Shown here one piece after another: positions 23,372 to 35,286 of a stretch of 64,000 bases of DNA. A model generated the notes under the pieces. It saw only the letters and a list, made by a program, of their open reading frames with translations, ran no database searches and was not told the origin of the DNA. The position numbers were made by a program, and so were the translations under genes. Positions within the stretch are counted from its first letter, which is position 1, and each line of letters starts with the position of its first letter. This DNA is from Saposhnikovia divaricata (lineage: Eukaryota > Streptophyta > Magnoliopsida > Apiales > Apiaceae). Location of the stretch: NCBI GenBank assembly GCA_036435485.1, contig CM071598.1:180554148-180618147 (forward strand), given 5' to 3'.

Positions 23372-26300
23372 TGTAACGCCCCCAGATCCGGGGTCAGGGA
23401 TCTGGTGGTTACGGTCTTACATCCATTCATAATACTTGACTTGAGTCCACAATAAATAAATCACATGCTGTGACCCCACAATAATTACCACTCACACACA
23501 CAACAGTTATAGTCCCAGAGATGAAATTGAAATAAGTCTTACATTAAAGGGTTTACGAATAAAAGTTATTACAATCCCAAAAGGATAACATCATAGGTTT
23601 AAAAGTTTTGCCGTTGATTACATTAATTATACATATAGTTAAACAGGAAACAAAAGCTGTCTAACTATGCTACCTCAGCAATGGCGGCTAGCATCTCAGC
23701 GGGTAGTCCGGTGGGTCGGGTAACCTGCTTGCGCCGAGTGCGCCTGACGCGAGCCATCTGTCCTAGCTGTTGTTGTGACATAATATAAACAAAGCAAGGG
23801 TGAGCGAAAGCCCACCAACAAATATATAACTGAACGAAAATTTAAAACAGTTCAAAGCTATCTTTCAAACCATATGCCATGCATTTACGGAAATGATGCC
23901 AGTATATTATGAACGATGAAGTTACAAGGTAACTGAAAGTATTTGTTTGAAGAAATATCTGCTACATCAAAGTAAGCGAGATATTCTTATTGTTATTAAG
24001 AAGAGGAACTTGCAAGAAAAGGTTGCAATTCCAGTTATGACACTTTTCCAACTCTGCCAACAGTAATCATGTTGCAGGAAATAAATAAATTTGGATGATG
24101 AACCAATGATGGAGTATTCACCGCGCCCGCTGTTCCAATCTTGATGATCAGTCGAGATCGTACAGCTCAATTTAGATTTACTACCGGTAGAAGGAAGAAC
24201 TGACGGCTTTACTTGTATACCGCCTTGCTAGCTCTCCCCGGCCAACGGTTGGGCCAAGGGGATGGACCGGCGCTACTCGGCCTCTTACACGACTCCTAGT
24301 TCAAATAGAATTCATGATTCTGAATGTAACGTTCGTCCCCCTTTCCCCAAGTATAATACTTGTTGATAAGACTCCACAAAGTAGTCGTATCTAGTTGGAA
24401 AGGAAAAATTTACCAATATCTCCCAAGCTATTACTTGGTAACGGATATCAACTTGTTCCAGTAATCTTACCCCTCGAAAGATGAGAAGGTAAGCAACGAC
24501 TTAATAAGTCAACAGCACCCGAGTTGCGGGTGAAGGGAATACTTTATGACCGGGAAGTCGACAAGATAAATAACATTTTCCAAGTAAGGTTCCCTTATTA
24601 TTAAGGAGATAGACTCAAAGAAGAATAATGTCTGAGAACCTTTCTTGATATAAGATTAATAATAATATGACTTCGAAATATTTTCTGTAATAATCGAAGA
24701 AGATAAACCTTATCGAGATTATTCTAAGTATGGAATAAATATTAAGAGAATATTTATTGAGTTAAAACATTTAAAGAATATTTGGGAATATGAAAGAATA
24801 TCTTTAATCAGAGTATTTCTCAAAATAATCCCTGAAGAAATATCAGGAGAATATTTATTGAATAAATAAATATTTAAATGAGTATTCAAAACAATATTCA
24901 TTAATTAATAAGACCTGAAAAGAATATTTAAGGTAATATTCATAATTAATTAGGAATTTAAATGAATATTCAAAAGTAATATTCATTTAATGAATAATAT
25001 CCTAAATGAATATCAAGTAATATTCATTTAGTAATCCAAGCCTTAAGGAATATTCGAGGTAATATTCGATAACTAAATCAAGTTCAGATGAATATTAAAA
25101 TAATATTCATCAAGTATTTAATATCTTAAAGGAATATTCAAATGTAATATTTATTTAATAAAATAATAATTTAAAAGAATATCCAAATAATATTCATTTA
25201 ATAGTCTCATTTTTAGAAGAATATTCGAAATAATAGTCGATAATCAATTCGACTCTGAATGAATATTGAGAAATATTATTCGTTGAATAGTTACGTTCAA
25301 ATAATTATTTGAAGTAAGGATCGTTAAAATAATTAGTCTCGAACGAATATTCAAATAATATTCGTCGCCCAAATAATAGAAAATATTTACTTAAATATTT
25401 TCTTCCGAGGTAATCTCGATATATCAAGGAATATTGACTCCCGGTCTAAATTTGATTAATAAGATGTATACGCCCTTCTATGAGGGTCTTACAATAACCG
25501 GCTTATAACTGATATATAACTATCTAGCTTATAGGCCAACAATAACATTCAGGGAACAAGTATATCAATTCAACTTGAAAGTAGGCATGCATGCAATGGC
25601 ATATGTATATCAGCAATCATATATATATATTTATCCAATCACAACAACAGCCTAAAAGAAGGGAATTGAAACTTGCCTGGTAGTCGAGTACGGTAAGGGG
25701 TAGTGGTAGCGGGTCCCGGTTCAGCCTGGTGATCTATAAATAGCCAAGGCATTCGGGATTAATCACTTAACATATTAAAAGTTAAGTTATACTTAAATCG
25801 AAACACGTTCTCGAGTTATCTCGTTATACCCCTTTTAGTGGATTACTTATTATCACTGATCCGACCCGACATTCGTTCGTTAATACGACATGTCACTGCA
25901 CTTATACTTGGGACATACTTGAGTCATATGAGTTCTAAGGTTGATCGTTACGAACCAATATTATACTCCGAGTTTTATCGCCCGTTTTCTAAGTGTTTTA
26001 CCAAAGTTATAAAAGAGTCGTCTTTTAGGGGTTCGTTCGCGTTTAACCTTGACTCGAACATTTTTAATAAATCGAAAAATGCTCTTTTTGACATACGGTT
26101 TTCTTTCACACCTTCCTTCTTACCCCTAGTATTTATTTACCAAGATTCGCCATGACGTTACATAGCTTACGAGGGTTCAATTTCAGTTACGAACTTTCGT
26201 TTACGGATTCGAACTACTTTTAGTAATTTGGTCATAAATCCTAAACCGTAAGTCCGTTTCATGTGATCTTTATATCAAAACGAAGCTTAGAGCATTACCT

Positions 26301-27916
26301 ATCCTATCATGGCAGATAAGGTCTCTGGACAGTAGGGGTTTGACATGGAAAATGGCATACAAAACATGGTATTGTAAAATCGGGCATTATAACGGCTGTA
26401 AATCGAATATCTATCAATTTCGAATCTTCCCCTAAACATAGCATCCAACCCAAACAACATATACATGACTTATATACATGAACTGAGGCCAAGCAATGCC
26501 TTTCCGTTCATCTAGCTATTTACATCATTAATCCAAAATCCATACATAATCATGCTTATAACTTTAACATAACCATAACTAAGTTATAACTATCAAAAAC
26601 ATGCTTAAATCTCAAACAAGGGTTAGGGTTTCAAGAGCTTTATACCTTCCTTAGATAGTGATATAGCCTTACTAAGCCTTGTATGGTCCTTAGGAGTGAT
26701 TATGCTTGCTATATCAACCATGAAAAATCAAGAAAACCAAGTTAGTTCAAGAAGAACACTATTCATGCTCCTCTTGAATGATTTATTTGAAAATGGAAAT
26801 GGATGAGTTTGAAGCTAAGATTTTGAGGAGATAAGTTTTATGAAATGTAAGACTCACCTTAATTATTTCAAGAACAAACAATGGTGGGAAGGTTGAGTTT
26901 GGATTTGGAATTAAAGGACATAGCCGAATGGTTGTTTATGGGGGGGGAAGAGAGTTGCTTGGTTTCTTTTGATTTTGTGTTTTAATCTCCTTCACTCTCA
27001 TCCACTTACAACATAATATCTTGTAAAAGTCACTTTAATAAAGTGATGAGGTGTTGGATGCTCAAATGGCAAGACATGTGTTGGTTTTGTGGTGGTTAAA
27101 GCCTAACTAGGTAGTTACTTGCTAAGTACTTAGTTCTTCCTCTAAGGTGCTAGTTCCTTGCTTCTAGTTTAGTTACTAGATATTTATACTAGTAGCTTGC
27201 ACAAGACTCTTGCTTCCCCTGCTTGTTTCTGTGTCCGGTTATTACCCGTTTCGATCGATCGTTCGTGAGAATATTTCACGGATTTCTAATTAGGGTTTAC
27301 CGGGAATCCTCTTTAATATTAATACTTTCATTCTCCATCTTTCATTCTAACTTTCCATTTTATATTCCTTTAATCCATTCGTTAAATACTTAAGGCTATC
27401 AGTGTCCAGGGAACTCTCGGAGAAAATAAAAGTGCGGTTTTTCAGAATCCGACAGCTTTTACATACACTTATTTTCCCCCTGGATCACTAATACGAACTC
27501 GGAAATCCGTTCCGAATACTTCTATATAGTGTCGTCTCATATTATTATATACTCCTACCAAAACACTATTCATTCTGTATTCTTTACTTCTTCTCTTAGG
27601 GTTGTATAATTGTCCGTATTCTCTTTCGATCGTTCCTTAACCTTTTTACGGAACTACTGGATTAATCGTTATCGATCTGGATGACATGAGAGTCTTCTCT
27701 TGCTTGAAGTTGCCATATCTTATTCCCTTAGAAGATAGATTATTCTTACCTATGTTGTCACCCTTTAGCATTCTTCAAGACATAAATATAATAAAGTCGA
27801 ATTCCATTCATTCTTCCCCAATTATCAATTATTACATTGTAGCCATATCCGCTATTCATTCTTACATCATTAAATACATAAAAGTTTTAATTCCACCCAA
27901 AATCTGGGTTCTTACA
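23372..27916 (-). repeat. Element B 5' LTR (right copy)
   Basis: 4545 bases, near-identical to 12606-17155. It is bounded by TG and CA and followed by the primer site on its left side. No gene inside; ORFs at 25838 and 27686 are LTR sequence, and the apparent ORF that crosses 27916 mixes LTR and element A sequence. Confidence 0.95.
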
Positions 27917-28756
27917 AGGAACATCCCAAACAAAGAAATAAGGTTCCTTCCATCGTTTAATGTGGCTAATCCTTCCGTCAGAGAAGCCTTTATTGTTGTG
28001 AGGTTTGTTGATCACTAGATAATAATATCCAATGTTTGATTGATGGATGCTGAAGAAGTAAATGATTTCCGGCATAGAGGGTGCTTCAAATCCCAAGTCA
28101 TGGTAAAGAATGAACAAACCTAAAACAAGTTTGTAGCTGTTGGGAGAAAGTTGAATTGGGGCTAGATTATACCACTCAAGGATTTCCCTTAAGTATGGAT
28201 GCAACGGCGCACCCACACCAAGGGCTACAAGTCTCGGGGTTAAAACCATCCTTGGAATTCTGAAATTTCCCCCGTAGTTGAAGATATGGGGGCGATGGTG
28301 AGAGTGTGGAATGGCCCAAAGACCTTCTTGACCATAGTATTTCATGGCCCACTCTACTTCGTCATTTGTTGCAGTAGAGGACATGCTCACACAGGCCAAC
28401 TTACCTCGTTTCTTTCGGAGTAGATTCTTTTCTTTCTCAGTCATGTCTCCATATCCTCCCCATTCGAAGTCGATTTCTTCGTCAAGAACTTCCCAGTGCT
28501 CAAAGGGAGTTGGGGAAGGAGGAGGAGATGTTGGCTCGGAGTTTATTAAGGGGGAAATAGAAGAGGCTAAAGGCGTGCCCTCAGCCGAGTATGTATCTGA
28601 AGAATGAGAATCCCTAGATGTTTCCGAGATTGGAATAAAATCACTATCATCCATGGAATTATAAGAACTGTTTACTTCGGGGGGGGTTTGAGATTCTTTA
28701 GAAGGTTGAACATTCAGAGTGGTGTGGTTGAGGGAATCTTCACTAGAAAAGCTCAT
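27917..28756 (-). pseudogene. Element A antisense gene, 5' (N-terminal) part
   Basis: Starts at ATG 28756 in a good context (ACCATGAG) and runs 280 codons until it is cut by the B LTR. The N-terminal half is Ser/Pro-rich. The C-terminal half (GAPLHPYLREILEWYNLAPI, then YKLVLGLFILYHDLG and HIKRWKEPYFFVWDVP) resembles the 'putative gypsy type transposon' family (PF04195). From general knowledge such proteins are found as ORFs within plant gypsy elements; function unknown. The ORF continues at 12381-11409 on the other side of B as a coiled coil. Upstream lie an apparent intron, untranslated exon and TATA box on the same strand. Confidence 0.75.
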
Positions 28757-28924
28757 GGTGCCGTCTTGAAATTCTTGAATAAGGCGCGCCTTATCTTCTG
28801 AAGATGTGAATGAAAAGAGAGGCTTGGGTGAACTAGGCGGTAGAGGAGACGGCAAGGGAGAGTATATCCCAATACGTTTGTTAAACTCCTTAAAAGGATG
28901 AAATGGAGAAGACGCGCCCTCCAG

Positions 28925-29312
28925 CTGCAAAATAAAAAGAAAAACTAAGGGTGCGCCCAAGAAAGTAGTAAAAGAGAAGGAAAATTTTCTACTGGTCGTG
29001 ATATGAAGGTATCCTAAAGGGTTAAAATTATTGTTGTGAAGGATGAATTTTTAAGTGGAAAGTATAACCATAAAGAAGATTAGGGCGCGCCCTATGATTG
29101 AAGGGCATCCTAGGCCTAAGGCGCGTCCTAAAAGAGTAAAGGAACTAAAATTACAAAAACATGTTTGAAGAAAGTGGAAACACTAAAAGAGGATCTAACA
29201 TATATACATACATATACATATAAAAGGAAAATGAAGAACACGAAGAACACTAACAGTCAAATGGCCAACGAAGTAGACGGTAAAAACAAAAAATTTGTGT
29301 ATGGGGGCGTAC
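28925..29312 (-). other. Predicted intron of the element A antisense gene
   Basis: On the minus strand, CTCAAG|GTACGCC (29313/29312) is a fair donor. TTTTTCTTTTTATTTTGCAG just before 28924 is a strong pyrimidine-rich acceptor. The exon 5' of it (29313 to about 29435) has no ATG and would be an untranslated leader. Inferred from motifs only. Confidence 0.5.
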
Positions 29313-29456
29313 CTTGAGAGTTGTAGATTAAAGATTTGGGAAGAAATCGAGAAAACACGCTACAATTGATCGGATTCTTGCTCGGAAAGTTTAATTCGCC
29401 GGAGTGGGTTCTTGGTGAGAGAGAGAATGTAAAAGAGTAAAATGAGAGTGACAGTT

Positions 29457-29468
29457 GGATATTTATAG
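29457..29468 (-). promoter_or_regulatory. Candidate antisense promoter (TATA box) in element A
   Basis: The minus strand reads CCTATAAATATCC, followed at the usual distance by a CT-rich leader (CATTCTCTCTCTCACC) and the predicted donor at 29312. This suggests an RNA polymerase II promoter for the antisense gene, located between the palindromes at 29082 and 29540. Confidence 0.5.
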
Positions 29469-29632
29469 GCATTTGAAATACTAGTGGTAGACAGCTGTCG
29501 AGCACTGTCGATTGGAATTATGAGGACGCGTCTTATGTCAGGGCGCGCCCTGGGGTTGTGTTAAGGAAATTTTGGATCTTTCAAGAGAATTCCATATTTT
29601 ATTTCTAATTTCATATGGAATTGGGGGGTAGT
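29469..29632 (+). other. Element A 3' end and polypurine tract
   Basis: Non-coding. A perfect AGGGCGCGCCCT lies at 29540-29551. The polypurine tract GGAATTGGGGGGTAG ends directly before the LTR start TGTTATAG, where plus-strand DNA synthesis would begin. Confidence 0.75.
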
Positions 29633-30602
29633 TGTTATAGCCAAATTTTGGTTCGAGTATTTCAAGATGGATTCGGGTCAAAATACGGGTTCAATTTGGG
29701 GAATTCTAGATTAAATTAGGGATTTGGTGGAAATACGGAAGTCAGGCCGCGCCCTCTCTTGCTCTATAAAGAGAGCGCGCCCTAAATACTAAAAAAGGAT
29801 GATAAACTTGATTTTCCAAGAACCATTGAAGAATTCTTTTCTGGGATTCCACTTAGGCTGGGATTCCAGGAGTTATTGAAGAATTCCTCCTGTCGTATTG
29901 AAGAATTCCCTCCTGTCGTATCTCAGGAGGGGGATGTAGGGGTTTGCCTGGATATAAGGACCCATTTTAAACAATAAGGGCGCGCCCTAAGGTGGAAAGT
30001 TGGGGACTTTCTGGTGTGTGCTTTAGGAGCTCTGTTCCTGTATTCAATGGGCGCGCTCTCATTGGGGAACTTCGGAGTAATCCTGCACTTTGCACCCAAA
30101 AGCTCTGGATCACCTGTCCTGCTATCTGGTGGGTGCTTCTCGTTCGGGGGACAGGGATGCGTTCTGCACTTGGGGTAAACCACGGCTGTACCTGCATCCT
30201 TGAAATCAAGAAATAGCTGGTAGCGGATAGGACTAGTCCTCGACGGGGGAAGTTTCCTTATCCGTGAAGTCTTGGGATCTTGGGTGAGCCATGGGCCTTT
30301 GTGGTTAGGCCTCATAGTAGAACATTCCGGATGCTAGACTTACAATCCAAGCCCGTTTGGGTTTCTTGCTCTCCAAGAACTACGTATGGCTTGATCCCCT
30401 ATAAATACCGGGGTACGTGGGCCGATTGAGGAGTTGGAAGTCGAGAGCTCTGAAATAGCCGCCACTAACCCTATCAATCTCAGCCACCAATTACGCTCAA
30501 CAATCACACACCACCGTTTTCTCCGGCAAAGAACCATCGCATTAGATCTTGTTTCCGGCGACGTACCTCGAATTTTGTTGTTCCCAAATTCCTCCGTCAA
30601 CA
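29633..30602 (+). repeat. Element A 3' LTR
   Basis: 970 bases from TGTTATAG to TCAACA. The last 513 match 1-513. A TATA box lies at 30400-30407. Several GGCGCGCC-type palindromes occur in U3 (near 29747, 29774, 29977 and 30050). The flank to the right, CCTTG, is the expected 5-base target site in CRK1; its partner is outside the window. Confidence 0.94.
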
Positions 30603-31016
30603 CCTTGCAAGCTTTGTGAGTTATTTTCTATATAAATTTCTTCACTATATGCAGCATTCGTAGACATTGAATAATATTTTCAATTTAGCATATTTGATCA
30701 TATTGATTTCTTTTAGGCTTGGAAGAATTGGCGAGAAGGGACTTCATCTAATGTCGTAGATCCTATATTAAGAAAGAGTTCAGGATCAATGCACGAAATG
30801 GTAAGATGTATTCATATCGGGCTACTATGAGCACAAGAAAATGTTGCAAACAGACCTACCATGGCCTCGGTGGTGCTTATGCTGAATAGCTTCTCTCGTA
30901 CAATTACCGTACCTTCAGAGCCCGCTTTCTTTATGCAGAGCAGCATTGATCATGAAGTGCCATTTATTACCTATACAATTGATTCCAGGGTGAGCGACAC
31001 GAAACAGAAAAAGTAA
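30603..31016 (+). pseudogene. CRK1: 3' end of a cysteine-rich receptor-like kinase gene
   Basis: 30603-30615 is the last 13 bases of the second-last exon (ending at GTGAGT). 30616-30716 is an intron (ending TTTTAG). 30717-31016 is the last exon: 99 residues starting AWKNWREGTSSNVVDPILRK, then CIHIGLL, RPTMASVVLMLNSFS and a C-terminal tail. This is subdomain XI and the end of the kinase lobe of a plant receptor kinase, closest to the CRK (DUF26) family by likeness to CRK2 below. TGA at 30828-30830 replaces the Cys of the usual GLLCVQ, so the gene is dead even apart from element A, which sits in its exon. The 5' part is to the left of the window. Confidence 0.85.
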
Positions 31017-31063
31017 TTCTGATAAGTACTCTATCAAGCGTGCTCGATTATATATTCATGTTG

Positions 31064-31553
31064 TGTTAGATCTAAATAAATAACCACGGATCATCTTATG
31101 TGATATTATCAAGGTTACATGATAAAACTGTAGTGCGAAAGCGTACCTGATTCCATGACTGTAGATATGAATACGGATTATGGGACTTGATCTTCCACAG
31201 ACTTGATTCGCCTCTAGCCGTATCTCTCTCTGACTGATGGGAATAAAGGAGTAGAGGTTGTGAATTAGCCTTGGGGACCAAGACCCTATTATGTTCTTTA
31301 TATAGTAGTCTAATTATACCCCATTAAACCTAATCAGATTACTATTGGGTATTACACATTACAAAGTCCATACCGAATAAGATGTTATTGGACTCTTTAT
31401 TTAAGACCATTTAATTAGTCCAAATATAGAATAAACATTAAATATAATTGTCTTTAATTTGTAAGCCCATAATTATTATTAGATTATAAAATATAATCTA
31501 ACATGCTGAACTCTTCATCGTGCTAAATTGCTAACGGACCCCCTTCCTCAACA
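31064..31553 (-). repeat. Possible solo LTR or LTR relic
   Basis: On the minus strand the block reads TGTTGAGGAAGGGGG...ATCTAACA. It has a TATA-like TATATAAAGAAC near 31305 and a GTACGCTTTCGC segment. TG/CA ends suggest an LTR, but I found no target duplication, so the limits are uncertain. Confidence 0.35.
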
Positions 31554-33554
31554 AGGTATACCTTCTTCTTTGGACAGGAAGTATGCTTGAGAAAAGATCC
31601 GAGTATTTAACTTTCTCTATGTTACTTTACAAAAAATAGATATGAATTTTGGATAATAAATTAATTATTGAAAAGATGATTTTAATAAATTACTATTCGA
31701 ATTTTATTCTTCTAAATGAAATTTTAATTTATGACATGAAAACTCAAGAATATTTTGTGAAACATTCATTTTTTATACCTCTATAAAAATCAAAAGAGAA
31801 CTTTTTTTATTATATTTTAAAACTAAAATAAGTTTCACAATGTGAAATCACGCCAACACCAACCGAAAATACAAAAAAGGCCTTAAACTTAAGGGCTTGA
31901 TGTGCCTGAGGTTGTTCTCAACGAGTTGAGATTAAAAGAAGGTTGTCCTCAAGGAGTTGAGATTAAAAGATTTTTCGTATAAATTTAACGGTATATATGT
32001 AAATTATTGTAAAAAAATTTATATTTACAAAATTATATTTACAAAATTGCCCATGCATGGCCACTTATTTTAGAGGTCCAGTTTTCTCTAAACTTAATTA
32101 GCAAACCTCAACACTTTTTTTTTTAAGGGAAGCAAACCTCAACACTTGAAATCTCAATCCCTGTACTTGTAATTGTTTCCTTCGCATGTAGCATTTCTCT
32201 TATTGATTTTTACATGTACTAGCATTATATTCGTACGGATTGTTTTGTCATTATATTATAAAGAAAAATTATTTGTTTAACTTTTTGCAAAAATATTTTA
32301 ATATTATTTTAAATTGTATTTTAAACATTAGATAATAACAAAATAATTAGTCAAATTCATTTACTTATGATAATAATTGATGAATTTTTTGATATGTATT
32401 TCATTGTTGAATTGTAAAAGTTTAGTTTTAATATAAATGTTTATGAAATTTTACATTTTTGAATTTTTTTTTATGGTATAATATTTTAATTTTATATTAT
32501 ATTTCTTTTTTGGGTTCTTAAATCTTTTAACAATAATAGTACTGCATCAACCATTTTTGCAAAATAATAATATGATAAAATAGAAATTTTATTTTTCAAT
32601 GAGTTGCATCTGTTTTTTGTTTATTTAGGTTTGTTTTTTAATATAAATTTAAGAAACGCTTTTATTGAATAATTTATAAGTAAATATTTTATGTTACAGT
32701 AATTAATTATACATGATATACTTGAGACATTACATATTCACGTTTTTCATTATTTAGATAGTTTTAAATTTTTTGTTTTGGGATTTTAGGTTGCTTTTTT
32801 TAATATATTTATAACTTCAGTACCAAATCTATTTATTTTTAGCTTGATTTTAGAAATACTTAAAACAAAAATGTTATCTTTTTATTATAATCATTTAAAT
32901 AATATTTTTTTAAAGGACTTTTTTGTGGTATTTGTTTGTTTTGTAAATTATATTCTAAAATTTAGTTTAACATATTTTTTTGGGATTGTTTTTTTTATTT
33001 TTAAATTTTATATGATATACTTGAAAAATGTTGGTACTTATTAGTATTTTTTTATTATTTTGTTCTTTAACATACGTGGTAATGTAAGAATATTTTAGAG
33101 TTTTTTTAACATGTATTTAACATACATGGTTATCTAAGAATTATTTATAATAATTTGTTATTTTTTTTACATGTGTGGATTTTTTTTATTAGGTATTTTT
33201 GAACTTTTATTAAAAAAATTATGGTATTAATCTGTTTCATTTATTTTAAATTTGATATTTTGGTTATGTTGTTTTTATTTATTTTTGGGATATTAATGTG
33301 AAAATATGTTATACAATTCTTTTTTTTTGAAAAAAAATTACTTTTTTTTTATGTTTTTGTGTTAATTTTTATTTGTTCTATTTGCATTATTTTAGAGTCT
33401 TTTGTGCATTTTAGTTTTCTAAATTTAGTATGTCTTTTCAAATTAGTGTTTGTTTTGTAGATCACAATTGATTTCTGCGTCATTTCCTAACATCGCATAT
33501 TTTTTATTTCATTTAATATTAAAAAAGTTTGTACTTGTTTTTTAATTGTTTTTT
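31554..33554. other. AT-rich intergenic DNA, no gene seen
   Basis: Long T-rich stretches with no supported coding, RNA or TE feature, except a 31-base imperfect tandem duplication at 31910-31971. The 66-codon ORF at 32844 is low-complexity Phe/Tyr-rich translation of T-rich DNA. Confidence 0.6.
31910..31971. repeat. 31-base tandem duplication
   Basis: Two copies differing by a few bases share GAGTTGAGATTAAAAGA. Confidence 0.75.
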
Positions 33555-34622
33555 TGAAAATGCACATCTAGAGGGGAGGGATGAATAGGTGTTATAACTA
33601 ACAATGACTAATTAAAAATATATTCGAAAATCTATTTGGCAGCTAAGCAGTAATAGTAAAGTGTAGAATGTAAAGAACACGTACCAATTTTAGCCATGTT
33701 CGACCCCTATACACTAATGGTCTACGTCCTGGTACTCTACCAACTCGGTAAAGGAATATATTATTGATCACAAATAATAACAATTACACGATACAATAAT
33801 ATATCCCCCTGATTCTCCCAGTCACAATAGGCTAAAAGAGTTTATACTTGGTTTAGTATAGTACTTACAGAGCTGTGTTCAGAGAACAGGGTGTTTCAGC
33901 AAGCTGCAATAATATATTACAAATCAAACTATAAACTCTAATAAGAAATCTAAATCGTATTAGTATATAGAGCTCGAGTGTATAAGATATGTCAAATCAG
34001 CTTGGCAAAGATACTTGTGTTATTCGAATAATGTTCAACAACCTTGTTAAGAAAAACTCACAAGTCCTTTATAGTGAACGAATAATCTAAATTAAACACT
34101 CAACAACACAACAGTCTTGACACCAAGTCTCACGAGTTTGTTGAAGGACTAATTCAAATCAAATGTTCAAGAATATCAACGTTTAGAAAAGAAAAACAAA
34201 TTTAGAAAATAAACGTTTAGAGCAACATTCACAGTTTTGAAAGACTCAGAAGAAGAAGTTTGTTTAGATAAGATCATTTAGAAACAAACTCCTATAAAAT
34301 AGGGTTTTGAAAGATAAATATATAAAAACGTTTAAAAAACATTTTTTTTTGAGCCCATATATATTTATACGATCTGTTTTTCTAATTAGAGTCCTCACAG
34401 AAGCTTTAATCCTATTCAAACTCCATGAAACTCGGACTCCCAGTGATTCTGGACTCTGTCTGCCAGCTTGTTGTGTCATAGTAAATCTTGTTCTTCCAGT
34501 TAGCTGAGAAACCCTGTTTTGCTACAAAATAATATAAGTAATAATCCTGCAAAACAATATTAGTCCAGTACACATATCTAGCTTGCTTACTATGTATGAT
34601 CATCAAAATCATGAGAGTTTCA
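33555..34622 (-). mobile_element. Copia solo LTR related to element E
   Basis: 1068 bases, starting TGAAAATGCACATCTAGAGG and ending CATCAAAATC...GTTTCA. Both ends match the LTR of element E (TGAAAATACACCTAGAGG and ATGATCATCAAAATT...GTTTCA), and the middle is partly alike (the GTTCGACCCCTA region). It is flanked by TTTTT on both sides (33550-33554 and 34623-34627). No internal domain, so it is a solo LTR. Confidence 0.85.
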
Positions 34623-35286
34623 TTTTTGTGTTTGTTTTTATTTATTCTAAATTATATTAATGTCTGTTGTGAATTTTAGTTTTTTGCTTAAAAAAACTGT
34701 TTTATTGTTTGTTTTGTAGATTATATTTTTTCCTGTAAAATTATTTTATTTGTTTATTATTTTACTGTTTATTTATTTTATTGGTGTGAATTATTTTTTT
34801 TATTGTTTGTTGTCGATTATTTTTTCTAATAAAAATAATTTGTTTAGTAAATTGTTTTAAAAAAATTGGTGAGAATCCTATTTTCTTATCTTATTTGTTA
34901 ATTGTGATGAAGCATGTTGAAATAAATTTTTTTATACATTATTATTGACAATATGTATCTTTACAATTATAAAATATCAATAAAATAATTTATATTTGTT
35001 TATGTTTTTTTATTGATTGCATTTTTATAGATATTTTTAAAATATGGTAGTGCTGTAAATAATTTTTTTTTATAAAAATAATTTGTTTAGTAATTTGTTT
35101 TAAAAGAGGTGAGAATCCTTATAAATCATGTTGAATATTTCTTATCTTGGGGGATCACGCTAATAATATGTAGCTATTTACTTTTTAACCTTGACGACCA
35201 GACTACCACCTGACCACCTAAACCTCCTTACGCCAATTATTTATACTAGTTTATAACCGTGCAACGCACAACTCCTTTTTTAATAT
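34623..35286. repeat. AT-rich spacer with a diverged direct repeat
   Basis: No gene. A segment with ATAATTTGTTTAGTAA and GGTGAGAATCCT occurs twice, near 34830-34880 and 35065-35120, as a roughly 235-base spaced duplication. Confidence 0.55.

Larger units (their letters stand above)
12382..27916 (-). mobile_element. Element B: Tekay/Del-type chromovirus, composite copy
   Basis: Read on the minus strand: 5' LTR (27916-23372), initiator-Met primer site, an extra ORF, gag-pol with a C-terminal chromodomain, polypurine tract (AAGGAGGGGAGAC at 17156-17168), 3' LTR (17155-12606), and then a further 224 bases of primer site and leader (12605-12382). A simple insertion cannot have leader sequence outside its 3' LTR, so this is an LTR-internal-LTR-partial-internal structure, broken at 12382. 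The right flank starts AGGAA; no matching duplication is seen on the left. The LTRs differ by about ten substitutions plus two length changes, so the insertion is very recent. Confidence 0.92.
1..30602 (+). mobile_element. Element A: Tat-lineage Ty3/gypsy LTR retrotransposon with nested insertions
   Basis: The pieces 1-2696, 6204-12381 and 27917-30602 form one element: LTR, gag, protease, RT, RNase H, a second (archaeal-type) RNase H, integrase, a long 3' region with an antisense gene, polypurine tract and LTR. The second RNase H between the Ty3-type RNase H and integrase is the known hallmark of the Tat lineage. The 5' LTR is cut by the window start; the first 457 bases expected from the 3' LTR are missing. 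The two LTRs align without gaps (offset 30089) with about nine differences in 513 bases. Elements C and B interrupt it. A GGCGCGCC-centred palindrome occurs on both sides of both insertions and in neither insertion, supporting this reconstruction. Coding regions carry several stops and frameshifts, so this copy cannot make its own proteins. Confidence 0.93.

Noticed and set aside
32844..33044. Hydrophobic 66-codon ORF resembling a membrane peptide
   Set aside because: Translation of T-rich DNA gives Phe/Leu/Ile runs by composition alone. No supporting signal.
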